DNA of 64,000 bases. It comes from Aliirhizobium wenxiniae. Lineage in GTDB: Bacteria; Pseudomonadota; Alphaproteobacteria; Rhizobiales; Rhizobiaceae. Position numbers and translations under genes: made by a program. Position 1 is the stretch's first letter, and each line of letters begins with the position of its first letter. Location of the stretch: the NCBI RefSeq assembly GCF_014201355.1, contig NZ_JACHEG010000002.1:806001-870000 (forward strand), written 5' to 3'. Positions 18,601-27,764 of the stretch are shown here, piece after piece. The notes beneath the pieces were generated by a model. That model searched no databases, was not told where the DNA came from, and was given only the letters and a program-made list of their open reading frames with translations.

Positions 18601-18852
18601 ATGAAAAGAACGTTTTTCGTAAAAGCCGTTTGGGATGCCGAGGCCAAGGTCTTTTATTCTGAAAGCGATATCGATGGCCTCCATATCGAAGCCGCAACCC
18701 TGGACGCTTTCGAGGAAGTCCTCTTTGACGCAGCCATAGACCTGATCGTCGCCAACCACATGTCGGCATCGGATCTCGCTGACACGCCGATCAGGGATCT
18801 CATTCCTGCAATCCTTTGGGAAAGACCCGCAAACATACCGGCTGCCGCCTGA
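18601..18852 (+). CDS. HicB-like antitoxin (DUF1902)
   Basis: 83 residues. The opening MKRTFFVKAVWDAEAKVFYSES and SDIDGLHIEAATLDAFEEVL give the partial RNase-H-like fold of HicB-type antitoxins; this version matches DUF1902. It overlaps the following HicA-like gene by one base (TGATG), so the pair is translationally coupled. The antitoxin-first order differs from classical hicAB (toxin first). The ATG at 18601 was used rather than a TTG at 18595. Confidence 0.78.
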   Translation: MKRTFFVKAVWDAEAKVFYSESDIDGLHIEAATLDAFEEVLFDAAIDLIVANHMSASDLADTPIRDLIPAILWERPANIPAAA

Positions 18853-19049
18853 TGGTCGACGGTTTCTATAAGACCGTCCGCACCATTATTTCAGAACTCG
18901 GCTATGAATATCTGACCAACGCGAAAGGCTTGCACGAGAAATGGCGATCGCGTGAAACGGGAAAGATCATATTGCTTCCGCGTCATCTTTTGAGCCGACA
19001 CACTGCCAATGCAATCCTGAAAGATGCAGGCTCGGAAAAGCGGCTCTAG
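18852..19049 (+). CDS. HicA-like toxin
   Basis: 65 residues (MVDGFYKTVRTIISELGYEY...). It matches the HicA double-stranded RNA-binding-like mRNA interferase plan: LGYEYLTNAKGLHEKW takes the place of the usual G-S-H-H catalytic strand, followed by a basic strand and RHLLSRHTANAILKDAG, the standard HicA C-terminal helix. One His of the usual HH pair is replaced by Glu, so activity is likely but not certain. The start at 18852 is coupled to the antitoxin stop. Confidence 0.72.
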   Translation: MVDGFYKTVRTIISELGYEYLTNAKGLHEKWRSRETGKIILLPRHLLSRHTANAILKDAGSEKRL

Positions 19050-19065
19050 GGAGACCGCTCTCGGC

Positions 19066-19305
19066 TTAGTTCTTCGGATTGGCCGCCATCACACCGCGCA
19101 GCGCGTCATTGATGCGATCCTGCCAGCCGGGGCCGTCTTCCTGAAAATATTCGATCACCGCGCTGTCGAGCTTGATCGAGACAAGCTCCTTCACTTCCGG
19201 CACGGCGCACTTTTCGACAGGGGCTGCGGCAGTTTTCTTGGCCGGCTTGAACAGGGCTTCGGCGGCATCCATCGGGTTGGCCGGTCGGCGCGGAGTGCTT
19301 GCCAT
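19066..19305 (-). CDS. BrnA-like antitoxin/ribbon-helix-helix protein without BrnT
   Basis: 79 residues. The C-terminal half (VSIKLDSAVIEYFQEDGPGW then QDRINDALRG) is the characteristic DNA-binding segment of BrnA-family antitoxins. The N-terminus is Ala/Pro/Lys-rich. No BrnT toxin gene is adjacent; instead the gene starts 4 bp after ribF and ends 16 bp from hicA, convergent. It could be an orphan antitoxin or a co-opted regulator. Confidence 0.72.
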   Translation of the reverse strand: MASTPRRPANPMDAAEALFKPAKKTAAAPVEKCAVPEVKELVSIKLDSAVIEYFQEDGPGWQDRINDALRGVMAANPKN

Positions 19306-19309
19306 GGTC

Positions 19310-20314
19310 TTATCCTTCGTTTTCTGCGTTGAAGGCGAATGCAATCTTCGCATCCAGTTCACTGATCGGCTGAACGCCGGTAAGCAACGCTCTTGCCTCT
19401 TCCTCGTCGCGCTTGATCTGCGCGACCAGCGGGTCGAGACCGTCGAATTTCAGCTCGTCGCGCAGATGGCCGAAAAAGGAAACGGCGCAGACTTCGCCAT
19501 AGAGCGAACCGGAAAAATCGAAGAGATAGGTTTCCAGCAACGGAGCGCCGTTATCGGTCACCGTCGGGCGGCGGCCGTAGCTTGCGACCCCATCATAGAG
19601 CATGCCGTCGGGGCGGCGGAAACGAACGGCATAGATGCCGGGCTTCAACTCTGCCTCTGGCGCCAGCCGCATGTTGGCGGTCGGGAAGCCGAGCTGGCGG
19701 CCTAGCTTTTCGCCGTCGATCACTTCCGCCTCGACCGTATAGCGATAACCGAGCAGGCCGGCGGCCTGAGCGACATCTCCCTCGCCCAGCAATTCGCGGA
19801 TACGGCTAGATGAGATCACCTCGGCATTTTCATCGCGGAAGGCATCGACCAGCGATACCGTGAACCCATGGCGCTCACCGGCGGCCATGAGGAAGGCCGG
19901 TCCACCCTCGCGGCCCTTGCCGAAATGGAAATCGAAACCGGTGACGACGGCACTCGCGCCCAGCCAGTCGACCAGAATGGACTGGATGAACTCTTCAGCG
20001 GAACGTCCGGCAAAATCGCGATCGAACGGATATTCGATCACCGAATGGAACCCCATCGCCTCCAAGAGCCGCGCCTTCACCGGCGCCGGCGTGATGCGGA
20101 AAACCGGCTGGTCCGGCTTGAAGACGGTGCGCGGATGTGGCTCGAAGGTCAGAACCAGAGCCGGCACGCCGCGCTCTTCCGCCAGTTTCAGCGCACGTTC
20201 GAGCACGCTGCGGTGGCCGCGATGCACACCGTCGAAATTGCCGATCGCGACCACTCCGCCCTTGAGCACCTCGGGCAGCGGGTCCTTCTTTTCGTTGCGA
20301 TGGAATACGGTCAT
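19310..20314 (-). CDS. ribF: Bifunctional riboflavin kinase / FAD synthetase RibF
   Basis: 334 residues. It converts riboflavin to FMN and FMN to FAD. The N-terminal nucleotidyltransferase half has GNFDGVHRGH and TFEPHPRTVF; the C-terminal kinase half has GRQLGFPTANM and the GxY-rich strands. It lies between the TIGR01459 phosphatase (41 bp upstream) and the BrnA-like gene, all leftward. No FMN riboswitch is seen upstream. Confidence 0.95.
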   Translation of the reverse strand: MTVFHRNEKKDPLPEVLKGGVVAIGNFDGVHRGHRSVLERALKLAEERGVPALVLTFEPHPRTVFKPDQPVFRITPAPVKARLLEAMGFHSVIEYPFDRDFAGRSAEEFIQSILVDWLGASAVVTGFDFHFGKGREGGPAFLMAAGERHGFTVSLVDAFRDENAEVISSSRIRELLGEGDVAQAAGLLGYRYTVEAEVIDGEKLGRQLGFPTANMRLAPEAELKPGIYAVRFRRPDGMLYDGVASYGRRPTVTDNGAPLLETYLFDFSGSLYGEVCAVSFFGHLRDELKFDGLDPLVAQIKRDEEEARALLTGVQPISELDAKIAFAFNAENEG

Positions 20315-20355
20315 GTGGCAGGTCCGGATCAGTCTATTCTCGTTTGCAAGACCGG

Positions 20356-21204
20356 TCAGGCCAGTCTGGGCATCCAGAATTTCGGCGCGGCGTTTTCGCT
20401 TTTCAGCCAGGCCTGAAGGATGGCCTCGTCCGTCTCGCCGTTGACGGTATATTCCGCAACATGGATACCAGCGCTGATATAAAGCAGGTCGAGGCCTTGC
20501 GAAAGCGCGCCGCGCACATCGGTCGGCATGCCGTCACCGATAGCGAGTACTTTCGACTTGTCGAATTCGCCGCGTGCTTCGCGGGCAGCAGCCAGCGACG
20601 CTTCATAGATCGGGAAATGCGGCTTGCCGGCGATGCGGGTCTTGCCGCCCAGTTGTTCGTAATAAGCGGCAACGGCACCGGCGCATGGAATGATCTTGTG
20701 GCCGCGCTCGACGACGAGATCCGGGTTGGCACAGATGAATGGCACATCGCGCGCGACCCACGCCTTCAGCATGTCGGTATAATCTTCCGGCACTTCCTTT
20801 TCGTCATCGAAGAAGCCGGTGCAGACGATAGCTTCCGCCTCGTCGGCCGAAACGACCTCGACATCCAGCCCGTCGAACAGCGGCATGTCGCGTTCGGGGC
20901 CGAGCAGGAATACCTTTTTCGGGCCTTCGGCGATCAGGTGACGGGTCACGTCGCCGGAGGTGACGATGCGGTCATAGGTGTCGTCGGATACGCCGAGCAC
21001 TTTCAACTGCTCGATGACGCCAGGGGCGGGGCGTGGGGAGTTGGTGATCAGCACGACGGTCGCGCCGGCCTTTCGGGCTGCGGCAAGCGCCTGACAGGAA
21101 TGCTGGAAGGCAGCAACGCCGTTATGCACAACGCCCCAGACATCGGACAGAACCACATCGTAGCCGCCAATGACTTCACTCAAGTTCTGGATGCGCTTTG
21201 CCAT
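20356..21204 (-). CDS. HAD-superfamily class IIA hydrolase (TIGR01459 family)
   Basis: 282 residues. The catalytic loop is DVWGVVHNG near residue 20 and the Thr/Ser motif is ITNSPRP; GDGMPTDVRGA is the C-terminal acidic motif. This family (distant to NagD and CECR5) is common in alphaproteobacteria next to ribF and is thought to hydrolyse a nucleotide or sugar phosphate; substrate is not established. It is first of the leftward set with ribF. Confidence 0.85.
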   Translation of the reverse strand: MAKRIQNLSEVIGGYDVVLSDVWGVVHNGVAAFQHSCQALAAARKAGATVVLITNSPRPAPGVIEQLKVLGVSDDTYDRIVTSGDVTRHLIAEGPKKVFLLGPERDMPLFDGLDVEVVSADEAEAIVCTGFFDDEKEVPEDYTDMLKAWVARDVPFICANPDLVVERGHKIIPCAGAVAAYYEQLGGKTRIAGKPHFPIYEASLAAAREARGEFDKSKVLAIGDGMPTDVRGALSQGLDLLYISAGIHVAEYTVNGETDEAILQAWLKSENAAPKFWMPRLA

Positions 21205-21318
21205 GCCTGTCGATCACCTTCTGCCACGTCCGGCCTTACATATCTGGCGCTGATGTCGCAAAGCGTGGGCTGGATGGCAAGGAGATTTGCGTGCAGTGCG
21301 GGATATTTCATGCGGCCG

Positions 21319-22650
21319 TTACATGAGCGCCAGAAGGCGGACGAGCAGCCCGGCCGCGGCGCAGATGCCGAGAACCGGCACCATCCCGAGCTTCAGCCGG
21401 AACAGCAAAACGGCCGAGAGCACGAACAGAACTGCTGCCACCGGATCAAGGCTTGTCCAGACCGGCAGTGCCAGCTCAAGCCCGAGCGACGGCACGAGTT
21501 CAACCTTACCTACCTGGCGAAACAGGACATGCAGGCCGAACCAGATGGCGAGGTTGAGGATGACGCCGACAACGGCGGCAGTGATCGCCGAGAGCGCGCC
21601 GGACAGGATGCGATTGCCGCGCAGGCGCTCGATATAAGGTGCACCGGCAAAAATGAAGATAAAGCTCGGAACGAAGGTCGCCCAGGCGACCAGCAATGCG
21701 CCGAGAACGCCTCCGACAACCCCGGAAGCCTCGCGAAAACCGGTGAGGAAACCGACGAAGGAAAGAACGAGAACGAGCGGCCCCGGCGTGGTTTCGGCCA
21801 AAGCCAGCCCATCCAGCATTTCGCCGGGCTGCAGCCAGCCATATTGCTCGACGCCGACCTGCGCCACATAGGCAAGAACCGCATAGGCACCGCCGAAGGT
21901 GACCAGCGCCATTTTCGAGAAGAAGGAGAAAAGGCTTGTCAGGCCATCCGGCGCGGAAAAGACCCAGAGGATCAGAAGCGGCAATTGCCAGACGATGATC
22001 CAGCCGATCAGGCTGATGATCGCCCTGCCCGGCGATGGTGGCGCGGCAAGATCGGTGAGGCCTGTTGGTGCCGTGGAAACACCCGTTCGCCGGGCATTGA
22101 GAAAACCGGCAAAGGCTGCAGCGAGAACCACGATCGGGAACGGCACGCCGAAGAGGAACAGCGCCACGAAGGCCGTGGCGGCCACGAGACAGAGAAACCC
22201 GCTCTTCAGCGTCTTCTTCGAGAGCCGGATGACCGCCTCGACGACGATGGCAAGAACTGCGGCCTTGAGGCCAAAGAACAGGCCGGCCAGCCATGTGGTT
22301 TCCTGCCAGAGGGCGTAAGCCGCGGACAGGATGGTGATGACAACGAGGCCGGGCAGAATGAAAAGCAGCCCGGAAATGATGCCGCCGCGAGTGCCATGGG
22401 TCAGCCAGCCGATATAGGTAGCGAGCTGCTGCGCCTCCGGACCGGGAAGCAGCATGCAGTAGTTCAGGGCATGCAGGAACCGCTCCTCCGAGAGCCAGCG
22501 TTTTTCCTCCACGACAGCGCGGTGCATCATGGCGATCTGCGCCGCCGGGCCACCGAAGCTCAGGCAGCCGATGCGGGCGAAGACGGAAGTTAGTTCGGCA
22601 AGCGAGGGCTTCGCCTCATCCGTTTTTCCCACACCGTCAATCGCCGCCAT
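21319..22650 (-). CDS. chrA: Chromate transporter ChrA, long-chain type
   Basis: 443 residues with two homologous CHR halves. The first half shows FARIGCLSFGGPAAQIAMMHR and the second FFSKMALVTFGGAYAVLAYVAQ; the segment PGEMLDGLALAETTPGP is a CHR hallmark. Around ten to twelve membrane helices are predicted. The family exports chromate, or more generally sulfate-like oxyanions. It stands alone, with its start 277 bp before the groESL CIRCE on the other strand. Confidence 0.9.
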   Translation of the reverse strand: MAAIDGVGKTDEAKPSLAELTSVFARIGCLSFGGPAAQIAMMHRAVVEEKRWLSEERFLHALNYCMLLPGPEAQQLATYIGWLTHGTRGGIISGLLFILPGLVVITILSAAYALWQETTWLAGLFFGLKAAVLAIVVEAVIRLSKKTLKSGFLCLVAATAFVALFLFGVPFPIVVLAAAFAGFLNARRTGVSTAPTGLTDLAAPPSPGRAIISLIGWIIVWQLPLLILWVFSAPDGLTSLFSFFSKMALVTFGGAYAVLAYVAQVGVEQYGWLQPGEMLDGLALAETTPGPLVLVLSFVGFLTGFREASGVVGGVLGALLVAWATFVPSFIFIFAGAPYIERLRGNRILSGALSAITAAVVGVILNLAIWFGLHVLFRQVGKVELVPSLGLELALPVWTSLDPVAAVLFVLSAVLLFRLKLGMVPVLGICAAAGLLVRLLALM

Positions 22651-22891
22651 ATACCCTCCCCGAAACCGACATCCTCAAACGGAATGCGTCTCAGTAAAAA
22701 TGTCATGTTAAAGCTATATGACAATCTTGATTGGCTGGCTTCATTGACTGGCTTCATCGGCTGGCTGCCATGCTGAGGTCAAACTCTGCTGACAGAAGCC
22801 GTCTCGCCAGAGCATGAGAGTGATGGCCGTTGGCTGTTAATCCTGTTTTGCTTGATGCTGCAGGGCGGCAACTAAAATTTCGAGCCCGTTC

Positions 22892-22919
22892 TTGACTCGC
22901 CCGATGGCCACCCTTATCT
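22892..22919 (+). promoter_or_regulatory. groESL promoter (heat-shock-like)
   Basis: TTGACT at 22892-22897 and TTATCT at 22914-22919 are separated by 16 bp. The wider form CTTGACT and CCCTTATCT also resembles alphaproteobacterial RpoH promoters (CTTG, CTTAT/CCCAT types). It sits directly upstream of the CIRCE operator. Confidence 0.6.
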
Positions 22920-22927
22920 CGGCTCCG

Positions 22928-22954
22928 TTAGCACTCTGACAAGAGGAGTGCTAA
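22928..22954 (+). promoter_or_regulatory. CIRCE operator (HrcA binding site)
   Basis: A perfect TTAGCACTC, 9-base spacer, GAGTGCTAA inverted repeat. This is the consensus CIRCE element recognised by the HrcA repressor. It lies between the promoter and groES, 61 bp before the groES ATG. Confidence 0.95.
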
Positions 22955-23015
22955 ACGAGATCCGCGGGTCTTATTCCTGAGACCTGTCCATGTCATTTGA
23001 TCGAGGGATTAGACA

Positions 23016-23312
23016 ATGGCAAGCACAACTTTCCGCCCCCTGCACGATCGCGTTGTCGTAAAGCGCGTCGAGTCTGAAGAAAAGACCAAGGGCGGCATCA
23101 TCATTCCGGACACCGCCAAGGAAAAGCCGGCTGAAGGCGAAATCATCGCAGTCGGTTCTGGCGCACGCGACGACAAGGGCGCACTCGTTGCTCTCGACGT
23201 CAAGGTCGGCGACCGCGTCCTGTTCGGCAAGTGGTCCGGCACGGAAGTCAAGCTTAACGGCGAAGACCTTCTGATCATGAAGGAATCCGACATCATGGGC
23301 GTTATCGGCTGA
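23016..23312 (+). CDS. groES: Co-chaperonin GroES
   Basis: 98 residues. It forms the heptameric lid of the GroEL folding chamber. Family signatures are [14 protein letters not shown], the mobile loop around [14 protein letters not shown] and [21 protein letters not shown] precedes the ATG by about 7 bp. It is 56 bp from groEL, in one operon under the CIRCE/heat-shock control upstream. Confidence 0.98.
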   Translation: MASTTFRPLHDRVVVKRVESEEKTKGGIIIPDTAKEKPAEGEIIAVGSGARDDKGALVALDVKVGDRVLFGKWSGTEVKLNGEDLLIMKESDIMGVIG

Positions 23313-23344
23313 TTGCCGGTTACGCCTTTTTCGTAATTCGCTGA

Positions 23345-25009
<1,665 letters not shown>

Positions 25010-25053
25010 GACCGTTAAGGTCTTACATCTGAGCCATCCGGTTCAGGTTACGG

Positions 25054-25079
25054 AAAGGGCGGTCTTCGGGCCGCCCTTT
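25054..25079 (+). terminator. Terminator-like hairpin after groEL
   Basis: AAAGGGCGGTC and GGCCGCCCTTT form an 11-bp stem closed by a stable UUCG tetraloop. The downstream T-run is poor (TTTCTGCTTTC), but the hairpin lies 45 bp after groEL and before a convergent gene. Confidence 0.75.
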
Positions 25080-25099
25080 CTGCTTTCGGAGAGAATTAC

Positions 25100-26305
25100 T
25101 TACGCCTCGATGGGCCTGGCGCTCGCGCGTCTGCGCTGGATGGCCGGCGCGCAAAACGTTGCCAGCGCGACCAGAGCAAGCACGACGATCATCCCGTTGC
25201 GCAGTCCGTATTCCTCGCCCACGAAGCCCAGAAGCGGCGGGCCGACGAGGAAGGCGACATAACCCGCGATCGCAACGATCTTGACGCGTGCCGCACCGTT
25301 GGGCCCGGAATCGCCGGCAGCCGAGAGCGCGACGGGAAAACCGAGCGATGCACCAAGCCCCCAGAGAACCACGGCAACCGCTGCCAGAGCCGGATGGCTG
25401 GCAAAGATGACAATGGCGATGCCAGCAGCTCCCGTCACGGCGCTGGCGGCAACGACCGCTGCGCGGCCGTAACGGTTGAGAAGTACGCCGCCGCCGAAAC
25501 GGCCAACGGTCATGGCAGTGGCGAAACCGAGAAAGACCATCGATCCGGCTGTCGGGCTGAAACCGTATTCATCGACCATAAGCAATGGCAGCCAGTCGTT
25601 TGCCGCACCTTCGGCCAGCGCCATGGCAAGCACGATAAAACCGATCAACAGAACGACCGGCTCCTTCCACACAGGCACCTGCGCGGCCGAACCATTCGCA
25701 TGATCTCCCTCTCCGTCATGGACAACCGAACTGACCGGAATATGCCGGATGGCCGTGGCGATGACGGGGATACAGATCAGCGCGATAACCCCCATATGCA
25801 GTGCCACCGGGAAATGCAGGGCATTGAGGGCAATGCCGATTAGTGCGCCAAACACCGTGCCGAGGCTGAAGAAACCGTGCAGCGCATGGAGAAGATGTTT
25901 GCCGGTGATGCGCTCGACATCCGCCCCATCCATATTGACGGCGATTTCCGCGCCACCGACGCCGAGGCCGAAAAAGCACAGCCCCAGAGCCACCGTCAGC
26001 GACGAAGCGATGGTGACACCGAGCGCCAAAGTTGCCAGCGACAGAATGATGAAACACAGGCCGGTGAACATCACCTTGCGTGTGCCGAACCGGCCGACAA
26101 GCGCACCGGCACTCAGAATGCCGGTCATCGAGCCGACGGAGAGGCCGAACAGCACGGCGCCCATTTCAGCGATGGACACACCGAGACTGTCGCGGATCGC
26201 CGGCGTGCGCGTGACCCAGGAGGCCATGGAGAGGCCGGGAATGAAGAAGAACGCAAACAGAGCAAGGCGCCGTTTTTGAATTGATGTGGTCAAGAAAAGC
26301 TCCAT
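25100..26305 (-). CDS. MFS transporter (YbjJ-like)
   Basis: 401 residues with about twelve membrane helices. The opening FAFFFIPGLSMASWVTRTPAIRDSLGVS and GRFGTRK fit the major facilitator YbjJ-type branch. Substrate is unknown. The ATG at 26305 (MELFLTTSIQKRR) was preferred over an upstream extension to 26356 that would cross the intergenic operator. It is divergent from a TetR gene, which probably controls it. Confidence 0.85.
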   Translation of the reverse strand: MELFLTTSIQKRRLALFAFFFIPGLSMASWVTRTPAIRDSLGVSIAEMGAVLFGLSVGSMTGILSAGALVGRFGTRKVMFTGLCFIILSLATLALGVTIASSLTVALGLCFFGLGVGGAEIAVNMDGADVERITGKHLLHALHGFFSLGTVFGALIGIALNALHFPVALHMGVIALICIPVIATAIRHIPVSSVVHDGEGDHANGSAAQVPVWKEPVVLLIGFIVLAMALAEGAANDWLPLLMVDEYGFSPTAGSMVFLGFATAMTVGRFGGGVLLNRYGRAAVVAASAVTGAAGIAIVIFASHPALAAVAVVLWGLGASLGFPVALSAAGDSGPNGAARVKIVAIAGYVAFLVGPPLLGFVGEEYGLRNGMIVVLALVALATFCAPAIQRRRASARPIEA

Positions 26306-26324
26306 CGGCCACGTTAAGAACAAA

Positions 26325-26358
26325 TGTACACTTGCGTTATGTACGTTTGTACGCATAA
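26325..26358. promoter_or_regulatory. Candidate TetR operator between MFS and TetR genes
   Basis: TGTAC occurs at 26325, 26340 and 26348, and TTATG (26337-26341) pairs with CATAA (26354-26358) across 12 bases. The arrangement is imperfect but dense in symmetry in an 83-bp divergent promoter region, where a TetR repressor would bind. Confidence 0.4.
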
Positions 26359-26388
26359 GTCGTCAAGACTGAATAAGAGGACAGATGA

Positions 26389-26949
26389 ATGACGGCAGAA
26401 GGGTCTTCGGGCGGCAACAGGCGATACGATCCCGACCGCAAGGCGCGGATCATCGAGGCCACGCTGGAGGTCATTGCCGTTCAGGGCGTATCCGGCACCA
26501 CCCATCGCCGGGTGGCGGAAGCGGCCGACGTGCCGCTGGGCTCGATGACCTACCATTTCGCCAGCCTCAACGATCTGCTCAAGCAGGCGTTTTTAAAGCT
26601 GACGCAGGAGATTACCCATCATTTCGACGCAGCGTTTCAGAAGGCGCAGACCGCCGATGAAGCCCGCGAAGTCGTCGTGGATGTCATGTGCGGCTGGTAC
26701 GCCATGACCGACCGGAAGATGACCCTCATTCTGGAGCTTTACGCCTATGTGGCTCGCAACCCGCAAACCAGGCACGTCATGACCGGATGGATGGCAAAAA
26801 GCCGGGAAGCGCTCGAACGGCATTTTTCGCCTGCTGTAGCCGCATCGCTCGACGCCATGATCGAAGGCGCGACCATTCACAACTTCATGCACCCGGACGG
26901 CATTTCGCGCGACGCCGCCCGCGTTATCGTTGCGAAGCTCTCGAGTTAG
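26389..26949 (+). CDS. TetR/AcrR-family transcriptional regulator
   Basis: 186 residues. The N-terminal helix-turn-helix is visible: RKARIIEATLEVIAVQGVSG, TTHRRVAEAADVPLGSMTYHF. The C-terminal ligand domain is unassigned. It is divergent from the MFS transporter, with 83 bp between starts, so it most likely represses that exporter and itself in response to a transported compound. Confidence 0.9.
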   Translation: MTAEGSSGGNRRYDPDRKARIIEATLEVIAVQGVSGTTHRRVAEAADVPLGSMTYHFASLNDLLKQAFLKLTQEITHHFDAAFQKAQTADEAREVVVDVMCGWYAMTDRKMTLILELYAYVARNPQTRHVMTGWMAKSREALERHFSPAVAASLDAMIEGATIHNFMHPDGISRDAARVIVAKLSS

Positions 26950-26964
26950 AGCGGTTCAGCGAGA

Positions 26965-27111
26965 TCAGCGGTTTCTGAAAATCGTGCAGGGCACCGATGC
27001 CGCCCCGATCTCCGCAGAAAGCTTGTTCGCGTGCTCGCGGGTCTCGCGGTCGATCCTTGCCGCATAACGCGGGCGATAACCAAAATTGCCGCCGCGCTGA
27101 CGCACGATCAA
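26965..27111 (-). pseudogene. Short C-terminal-like coding remnant (possible lytic transglycosylase-type tail)
   Basis: A 48-codon minus-strand frame from TTG 27111 (or GTG 27105) to TGA 26965 reads IVRQRGGNFGYRPRYAARID then RETREHANKLSAEIGAAS and ends CTIFRNR. Codon use and composition look coding, and the style resembles the end of a larger protein, but an upstream stop in the same frame cuts it off. No ribosome site is visible. It may be a decayed gene end or a small gene; the family is not identified. Confidence 0.3.
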
Positions 27112-27341
27112 TGTCCCTGGGCATTAAGCAGTGCCGGCAGCTGAAGGATGGCGCACGTAAAAAGGCTGCCGCCGGTCGCTGTCCGCAAAAGCCCCCGCCC
27201 CCAACGATAGAGTCTATGTGCCGGATTTCCGACATCAGAAGGAAGCAGGCTATTGAACGTGAAGCGATCCACGCCGCCTAACCAACCCGCCATCTGCTGT
27301 CACATATCAGCGTTGCAGAATGAGATATATGCATCTGCCCA

Positions 27342-27380
27342 AAATGAGAGCATAAGGCACATAGCTTATGCAAATGAGAG
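27342..27380 (+). promoter_or_regulatory. Inverted repeat flanked by direct repeats before small membrane gene
   Basis: GCATAAG (27350-27356) and CTTATGC (27365-27371) form a perfect 7-bp inverted repeat. It is flanked by two identical AAATGAGAG copies at 27342-27350 and 27372-27380, the second supplying the GAGAG just before the ATG at 27389. The layout suggests an operator or a structured leader that could cover the ribosome site. Confidence 0.45.
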
Positions 27381-27388
27381 CCTTTGTC

Positions 27389-27613
27389 ATGGATTGGGTC
27401 CCTGTCGTCTTCGTCATCTTCAAGGCTGCCGCTTTGGGCTTGGCCATGTTCTTCGCCATCAAGTGGCATTATGATCAGGGTGAAAAGGGTGAGACGCTGG
27501 CGCTGGTACGCACGGGCGGCAAGGTAGCGGCGGTCTTTGCGCTGGCAGTACTGGCTCTGGCAGTCTTCGCATTTTTCCTCAGCAGTCAGCTCGGTCTGGA
27601 CTTGAGCCTGTGA
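27389..27613 (+). CDS. Small two-helix membrane protein
   Basis: 74 residues. Two membrane helices are clear: WVPVVFVIFKAAALGLAMFF and VAAVFALAVLALAVFAFFLS, joined by a short polar loop (KWHYDQGEKGETLALVRTGG). No family name is recognised, although proteins like this are frequent in Rhizobiaceae. The ATG at 27389 has GAGAG upstream; an ATG at 27368 is also open but lies in the inverted repeat. It precedes the FtsI-like gene by about 150 bp on the same strand. Confidence 0.65.
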   Translation: MDWVPVVFVIFKAAALGLAMFFAIKWHYDQGEKGETLALVRTGGKVAAVFALAVLALAVFAFFLSSQLGLDLSL

Positions 27614-27693
27614 TGGCTAGGCATTCGGCGCCCCCTCCCCGTCACCGAACGCGCGTTTTCGTGATCGGTCCGGCGCGCGATATTAGCGTGTCG

Positions 27694-27701
27694 TTAACCA
27701 T
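27694..27701 (+). promoter_or_regulatory. CtrA-type octamer upstream of the FtsI-like gene
   Basis: TTAACCAT, the half-site form recognised by the alphaproteobacterial cell-cycle regulator CtrA, lies 64 bp before the PBP start. A second TTAA at the ideal spacing is not present, so the site is only suggestive. Confidence 0.3.
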
Positions 27702-27764
27702 CCGAACCTAGACAATCGTCGGCACGGTGGTCGATGATCTTCCGCCCGAGAGCAGAAGACCGCC

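Larger units (their letters stand above)
22651..23015. other. chrA-groESL divergent intergenic region
   Basis: No gene is supported. The right half holds the groESL promoter (22892-22919) and CIRCE operator (22928-22954). The left part must carry the chrA promoter on the minus strand, but no clear consensus is seen. Confidence 0.6.

Noticed and set aside
20344..22593. Long plus-strand open frame of 749 codons opposite the TIGR01459 and chrA genes
   Set aside because: It is antisense to two recognised genes and rich in Glu/Asp/Gln/His, the usual mirror of membrane-protein codons; no ribosome site or domain is seen.
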